Assembly: GCA_007131625.1 (NCBI GenBank)
Contig: SLQC01000003.1
Span: forward strand, 1-5,966
Reading direction: 5' to 3'
DNA: 5,966 nucleotides
Origin: Balneolales bacterium
GTDB lineage: Bacteria; Bacteroidota; Rhodothermia; Balneolales; Natronogracilivirgulaceae
Shown piece after piece: positions 1 through 5,921 of this stretch (position 1 is the first letter of the stretch; each line of letters opens with the position of its first letter). The notes beneath the pieces were generated by a model. The model saw only the letters and a program-made list of their open reading frames with translations, was not told where the DNA came from and searched no databases. A program made the position numbers and the translations under genes.

Positions 1-298
1 CAACTGAAACCAGCAGATCCAGATGATCGGTTAAACGCGAACCGGACCACTGAAAAGGACAATCAATATCGCTCCCACCCCGCAACACCAAAGGTTCGCC
101 CCGATACTGAAAATACCAGGAGTTCTTGCTATAAATGCTGATTGCATCAGTGCCAATATCGCTGTAAGCTTCACCGACGATGATTGCACCATCACTCACC
201 GCCTCCGAAAGGTTAGGTTTTAACATTATAAAGACGGAAGCTAATAACATTACAATGGTTAAATTTTCAGAAAATCTCAATAAGGTTGAAATTAACAT
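1..298 (-). CDS. N-terminal part of an exported TIM-barrel glycosidase-like protein (cut by left window edge)
   Basis: An open frame starts with ATG at 298 and runs without a stop through 99 codons to the left edge, so the C-terminal part is missing. Residues 13-26 are strongly hydrophobic (LTIVMLLASVFIML) and look like a signal sequence; a second in-frame Met at residue 17 falls inside it, so 298 is the better start. The stretch from residue 53 (ISIYSKNSWYFQYRGEPLVL, then RGGSD at 73-77 and LTDHLDLLVSV at 89-99) resembles, from memory, the start of the barrel in DUF4038/apiosidase-like or cellulase-like proteins of Bacteroidetes and Planctomycetes: an 'x-YF-x-Y-x-GkP-lxL-GGSD' strand followed by an 'HLDLLvs' helix. 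Catalytic residues would lie beyond the edge. No clear Shine-Dalgarno precedes the start. It lies 140 bases downstream of the symporter gene in the same direction and may be co-transcribed. The reading frame is seen; the family is a moderate-confidence recognition; the substrate is unknown. Confidence 0.72.
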   Translation of the reverse strand, partial: MLISTLLRFSENLTIVMLLASVFIMLKPNLSEAVSDGAIIVGEAYSDIGTDAISIYSKNSWYFQYRGEPLVLRGGSDIDCPFQWSGSRLTDHLDLLVSV

Positions 299-438
299 GG
301 CTTTTTGAGGATTAGGAGGATTAGTGCTTGGTTATTATTAAGAATAATATAGTAATAACGGAATTTATTATTTGGTGGAAAATCATACTTCAATTACTTG
401 AAATAGTATTTATTTATTTTTCCATTCATCATCCTGAA
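299..438. other. AT-rich intergenic gap between symporter and partial glycosidase-like gene
   Basis: This 140-base spacer is very AT-rich and holds no convincing gene. It contains an AT-only stem (333-349) and a short direct repeat, AGGATTAG, at 308-315 and 317-324, just upstream of the leftmost gene. I found no GC-rich terminator after the symporter stop, so leftward read-through into the partial gene is possible. The gap is long enough for a separate promoter, but I could not find a good one. Confidence 0.6.
333..349. repeat. AT-only inverted repeat (7-bp arms, 3-base loop)
   Basis: TATTATT (333-339) pairs with AATAATA (343-349) around the loop AAG. An outer pair GTTATTA (331-337) and TAATAAC (353-359) offers an alternative fold. 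The stem contains no G or C, so it would be weak as a terminator; it may be a binding site or chance in AT-rich DNA. Confidence 0.35.
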
Positions 439-1956
439 TCAGTTGTCACCTGTGTTTCGGGATTCTTCCATCCTGTTTCGGCCATTATAAGCGGATACAA
501 AATAGGAAAGCAGAAATCCGACAAAAAATATAATCATGGTCCCAATGACAATGGTCATATACCCATGTAACGGGTTCTGATATGCTGCCCATCCACCTGT
601 AAAGTAAATGGGTGAAAGGCTCATCCAGGTAATAGTCAAAAGCCCGGTCACAACACTGATTACGGCCGGCACATTGACGGCTTTTTTGGCGAAATAGCCC
701 AGCAGAAACAGTCCCAGCATGCCGCCACTGAAGATGCCGGACAGGTTCCACCAGATTTCGAGCGCACTCTCCACCTGAATGATGTAAAATGAAATAACCG
801 TACCCAGAATACAAATGACGGCAGAAGTCACATAAAGCACCCAAACCGATTCTTTTTCATCAACAGTAGATTTGAACCTTTGATAAAAATCAGTCAAAAT
901 GACCGTCGCCCCGGCATTCAGGCTTGTTGAAATGGTGCTCATTCCGGCGGCAAAGACCGAGGCGATCAGCAAACCGGTTATGCCAACAGGCAAAACATTG
1001 ACTATGAAATACGGAAATACACTGTCCGACATACCTTCTTGTTGAAACTCGGCCGGCAGCCCTTCCGGGAATACCTGGTAATAGACAAACAAACCTGTAC
1101 CCACCATGAAAAACAACAGGGATACAGGGATGTAGAGCAGTCCCCCTGCAAATGCCGAGCGAACAGCTTCTTTTTCATTTCTGGCACTCATATAGCGCTG
1201 AATAAAATTCTGATCTATCCCGTAGTTTTGCAGGTTGATGAAAATCCCGTATATGAATACTACCCAGAATGTTGATTCTGTAAAATGAAACCCAAAACTT
1301 CCCAAACTGAATTTTTCATATCGTGCGGCCACTTCAAAATATTGTGCAACACCACCCGGCAAAGAAAACATTAGAATTACAAGGGTAATAACGGCACCGG
1401 ACATCAGGATAATAGCCTGTATGGCATCGGTCCACATGACGGCTTTTATACCACCCAATATTGCATACAGCATAACGCTGATACTGGTGATGGTGATAAT
1501 GATCCGCATATCCCAGCCAATAATCACATACATGGGCAATGCCAGCAGATACAGAATGACAGCCACACGCATGACCTGGGTAAGCAACCAGAATGTAGCA
1601 ACATACATCCTGGCCCAGGCTCCGAATCGATTTTCCAGATAGGTATAGGCCGATGGGCTGCCGACGCTTCTGTATAGGGGAATAAAAAAGCGGATAGCCA
1701 TAAAAATGGCTATTGGAATAGACAGACTGAAGACATAAGCATTCCAGTTTGACAAATAGGCAACTCCCGGAAGAGCCAGAAAACTGATACTGCTGACAAA
1801 CGTGGCAAAAATGGACAAGGCGATAACCCAGGCGGGTATGGTTCCGGATCCGGTGGAGTACTCCAGCGAAGATCTGTCTTTTTGATAAAAGGACATGCCA
1901 AACACAACGATCCCAACCAGATATGCAAGAAAAATAATAAAATCGATGAAATTCAT
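439..1956 (-). CDS. Sodium:solute symporter, SSS family (TC 2.A.21)
   Basis: A 505-residue inner-membrane protein, normal length for the family, with about 13 hydrophobic helices (roughly 3-21, 41-63, 73-93, 118-145, 152-169, 176-198, 228-246, 266-292, 313-355, 371-393, 399-422, 428-446, 465-489). Family landmarks are GGIKAVMWTDAIQ (168-180) and NYGIDQNFIQRYMSA (244-258). The sodium-site segment AAGMSTISTSLN places A337, S340 and T341 as Na2 ligands, with A51 and V54 as backbone partners; S343 and T344 match the extra Na3 site described for the sialic acid symporter SiaT. R130 lies on a helix where SiaT has a substrate-binding arginine, but this region varies and arginine also occurs in other SSS proteins. 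The start at 1956 is supported by GAGGA seven bases upstream. The gene follows the lipoprotein propeller by 96 bases in the same direction, so it probably imports that enzyme's product. Substrate is inferred only: a sugar or sugar acid. Confidence 0.93.
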   Translation of the reverse strand: MNFIDFIIFLAYLVGIVVFGMSFYQKDRSSLEYSTGSGTIPAWVIALSIFATFVSSISFLALPGVAYLSNWNAYVFSLSIPIAIFMAIRFFIPLYRSVGSPSAYTYLENRFGAWARMYVATFWLLTQVMRVAVILYLLALPMYVIIGWDMRIIITITSISVMLYAILGGIKAVMWTDAIQAIILMSGAVITLVILMFSLPGGVAQYFEVAARYEKFSLGSFGFHFTESTFWVVFIYGIFINLQNYGIDQNFIQRYMSARNEKEAVRSAFAGGLLYIPVSLLFFMVGTGLFVYYQVFPEGLPAEFQQEGMSDSVFPYFIVNVLPVGITGLLIASVFAAGMSTISTSLNAGATVILTDFYQRFKSTVDEKESVWVLYVTSAVICILGTVISFYIIQVESALEIWWNLSGIFSGGMLGLFLLGYFAKKAVNVPAVISVVTGLLTITWMSLSPIYFTGGWAAYQNPLHGYMTIVIGTMIIFFVGFLLSYFVSAYNGRNRMEESRNTGDN

Positions 1957-1962
1957 AGTTTA

Positions 1963-1967
1963 TCCTC
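1963..1967 (-). promoter_or_regulatory. Shine-Dalgarno of the symporter gene
   Basis: On the minus strand GAGGA lies seven bases before the ATG at 1956. It is the clearest ribosome binding site in the window; the other starts have weak or no such site. It fixes the symporter start. Confidence 0.7.
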
Positions 1968-2052
1968 AAGTTGATCCGGGTATCGCTCTATGGGTTTTTT
2001 TCCATTCGATTCTTCAAACCTGGTTGATTGTTGCGCCCCCGTTTCAGAATCA

Positions 2053-3255
2053 TCAATCATCATTATAAATAGATGGATCCCAAATAGTTGATGCAATATA
2101 TCTCTCAGGACCAGATTCCTCATTCCAATAATAATATATGGTTACTATTTTCCCATCAGTCCTTTGAACCGAGCGGGAGTAACCGATATCCCAGTTTCCT
2201 CCGTCCTCTCTGAAAATTATCGGATCACTCCATGTTCTGCCATTATCATCACTTAATCTTGCTCTTATTCCGTAGGGTTCTGCCCGATGGGCGTAGGTAA
2301 CGGCCAAACGCCCGTCATTGAGCTTAATGAGACTTGGAGGATTGCCGACTCCGACATCAGGAGCCACATCTGTCAGAAATTCCCAGTTTGCCCCATTATC
2401 CTTTGATATCCAACCTTTAATCAGTCTGCGATCACTTTCCCTTGTACGGACAGTAGTAAGGATCTCATGTTCCGATAATCTTACTGTTGACGGCATGATG
2501 CGAAAAACTTCAGGTTCCGGCCCGATCCAGGAAAGGAATTCCCAGTTTAAACCGCCATCACGTGTACTGACTACCAGAGTTCTGCCTTCCCTTCCATCAG
2601 ATTTTCCGGCTGTCAAAAAAGCAAGCAGTTCACTTTCCCCCTCCACCAAATAATCCGTGCGTGCAGCAATCCCGGGCGTGTCAAACAGCGGAAGCGCAAA
2701 CGGACCATTCCAGTTTTTCCCACGGTCATAAGAATAGTAAAAGCGCGATTGCCCTCCACCTCTATGATCCTCCATCCGGAATGTCATTGCAAAGTCGGGA
2801 TGGGTGAAATTGATAGGCTCTTTCAAATCACGAATCGGAGGATAATCCACATCCGGCAGGGTGGTGCCAAAAAGCATGGCTCCCCGAGGAAGCAAAGATT
2901 TCTGTTTTTCAGGATATTCAAGATTCCATGTTTCACCACCGTCAAGACTTCTTGCCAGTAAATGGTGTTCCGGTTCATCCGGATTTACCGCATGCCCATT
3001 GCCTCGATCCATGTAATAAGCGGCACAAAAGCCGACGAGTATTTCGTCACCCCATGACCAGATCCCGTGATTGGCCGGCCAGCCACCGAAACGACCATCT
3101 TCATAGTAAACAATACCATGCCGGATACTCTCATCATCAGATTTTAAGTTCTCAGCTTCACTGCAGCCAAGATGATACAAAAAACTCAATATCAAGACTG
3201 GAACAATTATAAACCTTGTATTTTTTCTGATGAAAAACAACATATTAGATTTCAT
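2053..3255 (-). CDS. Sialidase-fold (BNR/Asp-box) beta-propeller, probable lipoprotein glycosidase
   Basis: A 400-residue protein with basic residues, a hydrophobic stretch (15-27) and Cys31 in YHLGC, followed by a polar, partly acidic segment. This suggests a lipoprotein, although His at -3 is a poor lipobox match. Five Asp boxes (S/T-x-D-x-G-x-x-W) mark the blades: 103-110, 175-182, 231-238, 284-291 and 335-342, so a complete six-bladed propeller is likely. By spacing to known sialidases (NanI residues from memory), R270, R331 and Y359 (in GYSRSVQRTDGKI) match the second and third arginines and the tyrosine nucleophile. The classical RIP motif is absent; GRFGGWPANHGIWSWG (54-69) occupies that region, and M254 sits where the assisting Glu is expected. 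It is probably a glycoside hydrolase on an anionic or unusual sugar, but a proven GH33 role is not supported. It starts 212 bases from the divergent double-propeller gene and lies upstream of the symporter. ATG at 3255 precedes the hydrophobic core; Met5 is an alternative start. Confidence 0.88.
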   Translation of the reverse strand: MKSNMLFFIRKNTRFIIVPVLILSFLYHLGCSEAENLKSDDESIRHGIVYYEDGRFGGWPANHGIWSWGDEILVGFCAAYYMDRGNGHAVNPDEPEHHLLARSLDGGETWNLEYPEKQKSLLPRGAMLFGTTLPDVDYPPIRDLKEPINFTHPDFAMTFRMEDHRGGGQSRFYYSYDRGKNWNGPFALPLFDTPGIAARTDYLVEGESELLAFLTAGKSDGREGRTLVVSTRDGGLNWEFLSWIGPEPEVFRIMPSTVRLSEHEILTTVRTRESDRRLIKGWISKDNGANWEFLTDVAPDVGVGNPPSLIKLNDGRLAVTYAHRAEPYGIRARLSDDNGRTWSDPIIFREDGGNWDIGYSRSVQRTDGKIVTIYYYWNEESGPERYIASTIWDPSIYNDD

Positions 3256-3356
3256 TGTAATTTCCCGTTTGAGTTATTCATGCACAAAGTACTTTTTACA
3301 GAGTTGATTATAAACCATAAAATGCTAAAATCTACTTTACTCGAATTACAAAACAT

Positions 3357-3372
3357 ATTGATCAATTATAAT
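3357..3372. promoter_or_regulatory. Palindrome ATTGATCAAT joined to a TATAAT box
   Basis: ATTGATCAAT (3357-3366) is a perfect 10-base palindrome, and TATAAT follows at 3367-3372. The overlapping ATTATAAT (3365-3372) is itself palindromic, so a -10-like box reads on both strands. On the plus strand ATTACA (3345-3350) sits 16 bases upstream as a 4-of-6 match to a -35 element. It may be an operator covering a promoter; in AT-rich DNA part of this may be chance. Confidence 0.35.
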
Positions 3373-3390
3373 CTGTAGCGATCCGGCTAT

Positions 3391-3398
3391 TATCTTTG
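3391..3398 (+). promoter_or_regulatory. Candidate Bacteroidota-type -7 element (TAnnTTTG)
   Basis: TATCTTTG matches the TAnnTTTG -7 consensus known from Bacteroidetes and would start transcription near 3405, about 60 bases before the double-propeller ATG. No good TTG/TTTG -33 partner is found at the usual spacing; the nearest TTG (3358-3360) is about 30 bases away, too far. Supported by one element only. Confidence 0.35.
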
Positions 3399-3413
3399 AG
3401 TTTAAATAATTAT

Positions 3414-3435
3414 CATGTTGAAACATGGAAACATG
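3414..3435. repeat. Operator-like cluster: CATGTT-GA-AACATG-GA-AACATG
   Basis: GAAACATG is repeated perfectly in tandem at 3420-3427 and 3428-3435. CATGTT (3414-3419) and AACATG (3422-3427) form an inverted repeat with a two-base spacer, and a third half-site AACATG follows at 3430-3435. Three half-sites at an 8-base spacing, 33 bases before the double-propeller start, look like a transcription-factor binding site. The factor is unknown. Confidence 0.45.
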
Positions 3436-3467
3436 CATAAAAGATGTGTCTGAATTGATTTTTCCCC

Positions 3468-5921
3468 ATGACAAATGTGAATGTAATAAAAGTTATCACA
3501 ATTTCCGGCATCACAATTCCAGGTATTATCTTTCTCTCCTTCTGCTTATCACTTTCCGAAATACAGCAGGATTACAGATCCGAACCTTTTTTTCGATCGG
3601 CTGAGATTTTTGAACCCATCGATCTGCACACTCACGGAGCCTCTGTCGTAGAGTTGCCCAATGGGGATCTGCTGTCCACCTGGTTTGAGGGGAGCGGAGA
3701 GCGGTGGGCGGATGATGTGAGAATCAGGGGTGCAAGGTTTCGATCGGAGGAGGGAATTTGGAGTAAACCCTTTGAAATGGCTGATACACCCGGGTTTCCC
3801 GATATCAATCCAGTCTTGTTTATAGACGGAAAAGAGCGGCTATGGCTTTTTTGGTATACCGTACAAGCCAATCTTTGGGAGACCTCCCTGCCAAAATACC
3901 GGATCAGTTCGAATTATATGGAAGAGGGGCCTCCCGAATGGGACTGGCAGGATGTGTTACATGTCAAGCCCGGCGACAAAACCGAGCGGGGAATTCAGCC
4001 GGGAGACCGTTTTGTTGAATCGGTTAAAAGAAAGGCCGAAGAATACACGGCGTACCTGGAAAAAATCAACTCTTTCGTGGATGATGACGAAGAGGTACGA
4101 GGCAGCCGCGACTGGTGGAATTTGCGAGTGGAGAGTATGCTGGACCGAGCCAAAGGCAAGCACCTGAATCGAAGCGGGCGCTTGTATCACGAAGACGGTT
4201 CTTATACGACACAGGATATGGGCTATCCGTTGATGCGGCGAATCGGCTGGCAGACGTACAACAAACCTGTCATCCTGGATGACGGCCGGATGATTCTCCC
4301 CCTCTACTCGGATGGCTTCTGGAATTCCCTGATGGCTATTACAGATGACTGGGGTGAAACCTGGGCATTCAGTGAGCCGCTGATCGGCAACAGCAACATT
4401 CAGGCCGCGATCGGAAAAAAAGCAGACGGGGACCTGGTGGCCTATATGAGAGATAATGGACCGCCCCCCAAACGGATGCATTTCAGCAGCTCCAGTGACC
4501 GGGGGGAGACCTGGAGTCCGGTAACCTACTCTGAGCTGCCTAATCCGGGTAGTGGATGTGACATGGTTACCCTGGATAACGGAGAATGGCTGATAGTCTA
4601 TAATAACACTGAAAGCGGAAGACACAGCCTGACAGCGGCCATATCGGAAAATGAAGGAGAGACCTGGAGCTGGACAAGGAACATTGAATTTGATCCGGGT
4701 GAAAATGCAACCACCAGCCACTACCCTTCTGTGATACTTGCAGATGACGGAACCATTCATGTGGTCTACAGCCATTTCTATCAGGTTCCTGAAGGGAATC
4801 ATCGTACCATCAAGTGGGCTCAGTTCAACAGGGAGTGGGTGAAAGAAGGGGAAGCTGGTTTCGCTTTACGTCAGGATCTATTCGATTCCGGATCCAGTGG
4901 CCGGCCTGAAGGTTCACATGCTGCATCGCTGATCGAACTGCCGGACGGAGATATTTTGTTCTCCTTCAATGCGAAACAGATGGAAGCACCCATTGTCGAA
5001 ACAAAATGGGGGAAACGCCCTGCAACCCGTGCCTATCTGTCACGTCTGGAAAGCGGTAGCGAGCATTGGACAGAACCAGCGGTGTTGGGGCGTGATGATT
5101 TGGTGGATATTCATAATACGATTTTATGGTATGATGAGGATACTCTGTACATGTTTTACACCAGGTTGGAAGGGATGGGACACGAAGATTCTACTCTGGA
5201 CTTGATCACTTCACAAGATAACGGTCAGACATGGTCACAACCTCGTACCCTCCGGGAGGAGTGGGGATGGATGTTTGGTACCAACCCTCTGCGGATGAGT
5301 AATGGTGAAGTGATGATTCCGGTTTATAAGGAAAATTCACCAAATGGCGTGGGTTTTTTCATATCCGACGATGGCTTTGAAACCTGGAAGATCCATCCTT
5401 CAGATACGGATGACTGGCCTGCTCCAGGTTTAATGGCAGCAGTTGTAGAGCTGCAACCGGGTCAGTTACTCGCCTATCTGCGGGGTTCAGGACGGGCACT
5501 CGAAATCAGATCGACTGACTATGGCAGAACCTGGTCGCAACCGACAAAAACAAATATGCCCAACCCCTGGTCACGAATTTCAATGATCAAACTCAATAGC
5601 GGCCATTTGCTAATGGCTCATAATCCAACCCCAAATTCACCACGAACTCCACTTCGGTTATCGCTTTCTCGGGATGAAGGTGAAACTTGGCCCTGGTGGG
5701 TGGATGTAGAGACCAACCTTGAAGGCAGGTATGACTACCCTTATCTGTTGCAGGCTAGTGATGGAAATATTCATCTCGGGTATTCCCACAATAACAAAGA
5801 GACAATGCGGCACATTGTTTTTGATGAAGATTATGTAAAATCCGGCCAGTTTCTATTCAGTTATGAATGGTACAGCACTGGACGTTTCGAGAATGGGAAA
5901 TTTCAAATTCTGAATCGTTGA
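3468..5921 (+). CDS. Exported tandem double sialidase-fold (BNR_2-like) propeller protein
   Basis: An 817-residue protein with a hydrophobic N-terminal segment (about 8-30) and possible signal peptidase I cleavage after SLS (28-30); Cys26 has Phe at -1, so a lipoprotein is unlikely. Two related propellers follow. The first (about 44-463) opens with HGASVVELPNGDLL (56-69) and has Asp boxes at 292-299, 342-349 and 393-400 (Asn replaces Asp). The second (about 468-793) opens with HAASLIELPDGDIL (484-497) and has boxes at 582-589, 633-640 (degenerate), 682-689 and 734-741. Each ends alike: TIKWAQFNREWVKEG (447-461) and TMRHIVFDEDYVKSG (779-793). Arg and Tyr equivalents are R328, R385, Y419 and R672, R726, Y757; His56 and His484 occupy the usual first Arg position. 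Residues about 140-257 form an extra, charged, probably helical insertion in the first propeller only. Likely an extracytoplasmic glycosidase or glycan-binding protein of unknown substrate. An in-frame TGA at 3456 stops the upstream ATG at 3444, making 3468 the first usable ATG; no Shine-Dalgarno is seen. Confidence 0.88.
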   Translation: MTNVNVIKVITISGITIPGIIFLSFCLSLSEIQQDYRSEPFFRSAEIFEPIDLHTHGASVVELPNGDLLSTWFEGSGERWADDVRIRGARFRSEEGIWSKPFEMADTPGFPDINPVLFIDGKERLWLFWYTVQANLWETSLPKYRISSNYMEEGPPEWDWQDVLHVKPGDKTERGIQPGDRFVESVKRKAEEYTAYLEKINSFVDDDEEVRGSRDWWNLRVESMLDRAKGKHLNRSGRLYHEDGSYTTQDMGYPLMRRIGWQTYNKPVILDDGRMILPLYSDGFWNSLMAITDDWGETWAFSEPLIGNSNIQAAIGKKADGDLVAYMRDNGPPPKRMHFSSSSDRGETWSPVTYSELPNPGSGCDMVTLDNGEWLIVYNNTESGRHSLTAAISENEGETWSWTRNIEFDPGENATTSHYPSVILADDGTIHVVYSHFYQVPEGNHRTIKWAQFNREWVKEGEAGFALRQDLFDSGSSGRPEGSHAASLIELPDGDILFSFNAKQMEAPIVETKWGKRPATRAYLSRLESGSEHWTEPAVLGRDDLVDIHNTILWYDEDTLYMFYTRLEGMGHEDSTLDLITSQDNGQTWSQPRTLREEWGWMFGTNPLRMSNGEVMIPVYKENSPNGVGFFISDDGFETWKIHPSDTDDWPAPGLMAAVVELQPGQLLAYLRGSGRALEIRSTDYGRTWSQPTKTNMPNPWSRISMIKLNSGHLLMAHNPTPNSPRTPLRLSLSRDEGETWPWWVDVETNLEGRYDYPYLLQASDGNIHLGYSHNNKETMRHIVFDEDYVKSGQFLFSYEWYSTGRFENGKFQILNR
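3885..4238 (+). other. Coding segment for the propeller-1-specific helical insertion
   Basis: This covers residues about 140-257 of the 817-residue protein. The segment is rich in charged residues (for example VESVKRKAEEYTAYLEKINS at 183-202, then an acidic DDDEE at 205-209, then WWNLRVESMLDRAKG at 216-230) and looks helical, unlike the surrounding beta-strand pattern. The second propeller has no counterpart: there the equivalent step from the NTILWYDEDTLYMFY strand (550-564) to the next Asp box takes only about 20 residues. The insertion may cap the active site or mediate oligomerisation. Its boundaries are estimates. Confidence 0.55.
4869..5846 (+). repeat. Second propeller copy (protein-level internal duplication)
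   Basis: Residues about 468-793 repeat the architecture of residues 44-463. Matching landmarks in the same order are the HxAS-VELP-GD opening, the Q/M-AA...Y-[ML]-R strand (312-328 and 656-672, both 16 residues apart), the R...L...SxxEGETW blade (385-400 and 726-741), the Y-P...DG-IH...YSH strand (419-435 and 757-773) and the closing F-x-x-x-[WY]-V-K motif. Divergence is high, so this is an old duplication or domain fusion and not a recent DNA repeat. Confidence 0.7.

Larger units (their letters stand above)
3256..3467. promoter_or_regulatory. Divergent promoter/operator region between the two propeller genes
   Basis: These 212 AT-rich bases separate two genes reading away from each other, so promoters for both strands should lie here. 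Seen directly: a 10-base palindrome overlapping TATAAT-like sequence (3357-3372), a TAnnTTTG match on the plus strand (3391-3398), and a cluster of AACATG half-sites (3414-3435). On the minus strand another TATAAT occurs at 3312-3307, but without a good -35. The arrangement would allow one regulator to control both directions; no regulator gene is in the window. Confidence 0.6.

Noticed and set aside
308..324. AGGATTAG direct repeat upstream of the partial gene
   Set aside because: Only two 8-base copies one base apart; too short to call functional without conservation evidence.
328..570. An 80-codon plus-strand frame from a TTG start across the intergenic gap into the symporter's 3' end
   Set aside because: The start is rare and lacks a ribosome site, and about half of the frame is antisense to the symporter; the hydrophobic part comes from AT-rich spacer.
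1334..1969. A 211-codon minus-strand frame overlapping the symporter in another phase
   Set aside because: Its Cys-, His- and Tyr-rich composition is typical of an out-of-frame reading, and the symporter frame has full family motifs there.
2053..3255. Naming the single propeller nanH or a GH33 sialidase
   Set aside because: The RIP motif and the assisting Glu are not found, so only the fold and a partial active-site match are supported.
3172..3378. A 68-codon plus-strand frame spanning the lipoprotein gene's 5' end and the divergent region
   Set aside because: No family resemblance; it covers antisense coding sequence and probable regulatory DNA.
3444..3458. Upstream ATG in frame with the double-propeller gene
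   Set aside because: It meets TGA after four codons, so it cannot extend the protein; the first usable ATG is at 3468.
3957..4802. A 281-codon open frame on the minus strand inside the double-propeller gene
   Set aside because: It is fully antisense to a gene with clear domain motifs and has no recognisable protein features; a frame shadow is the simplest explanation.
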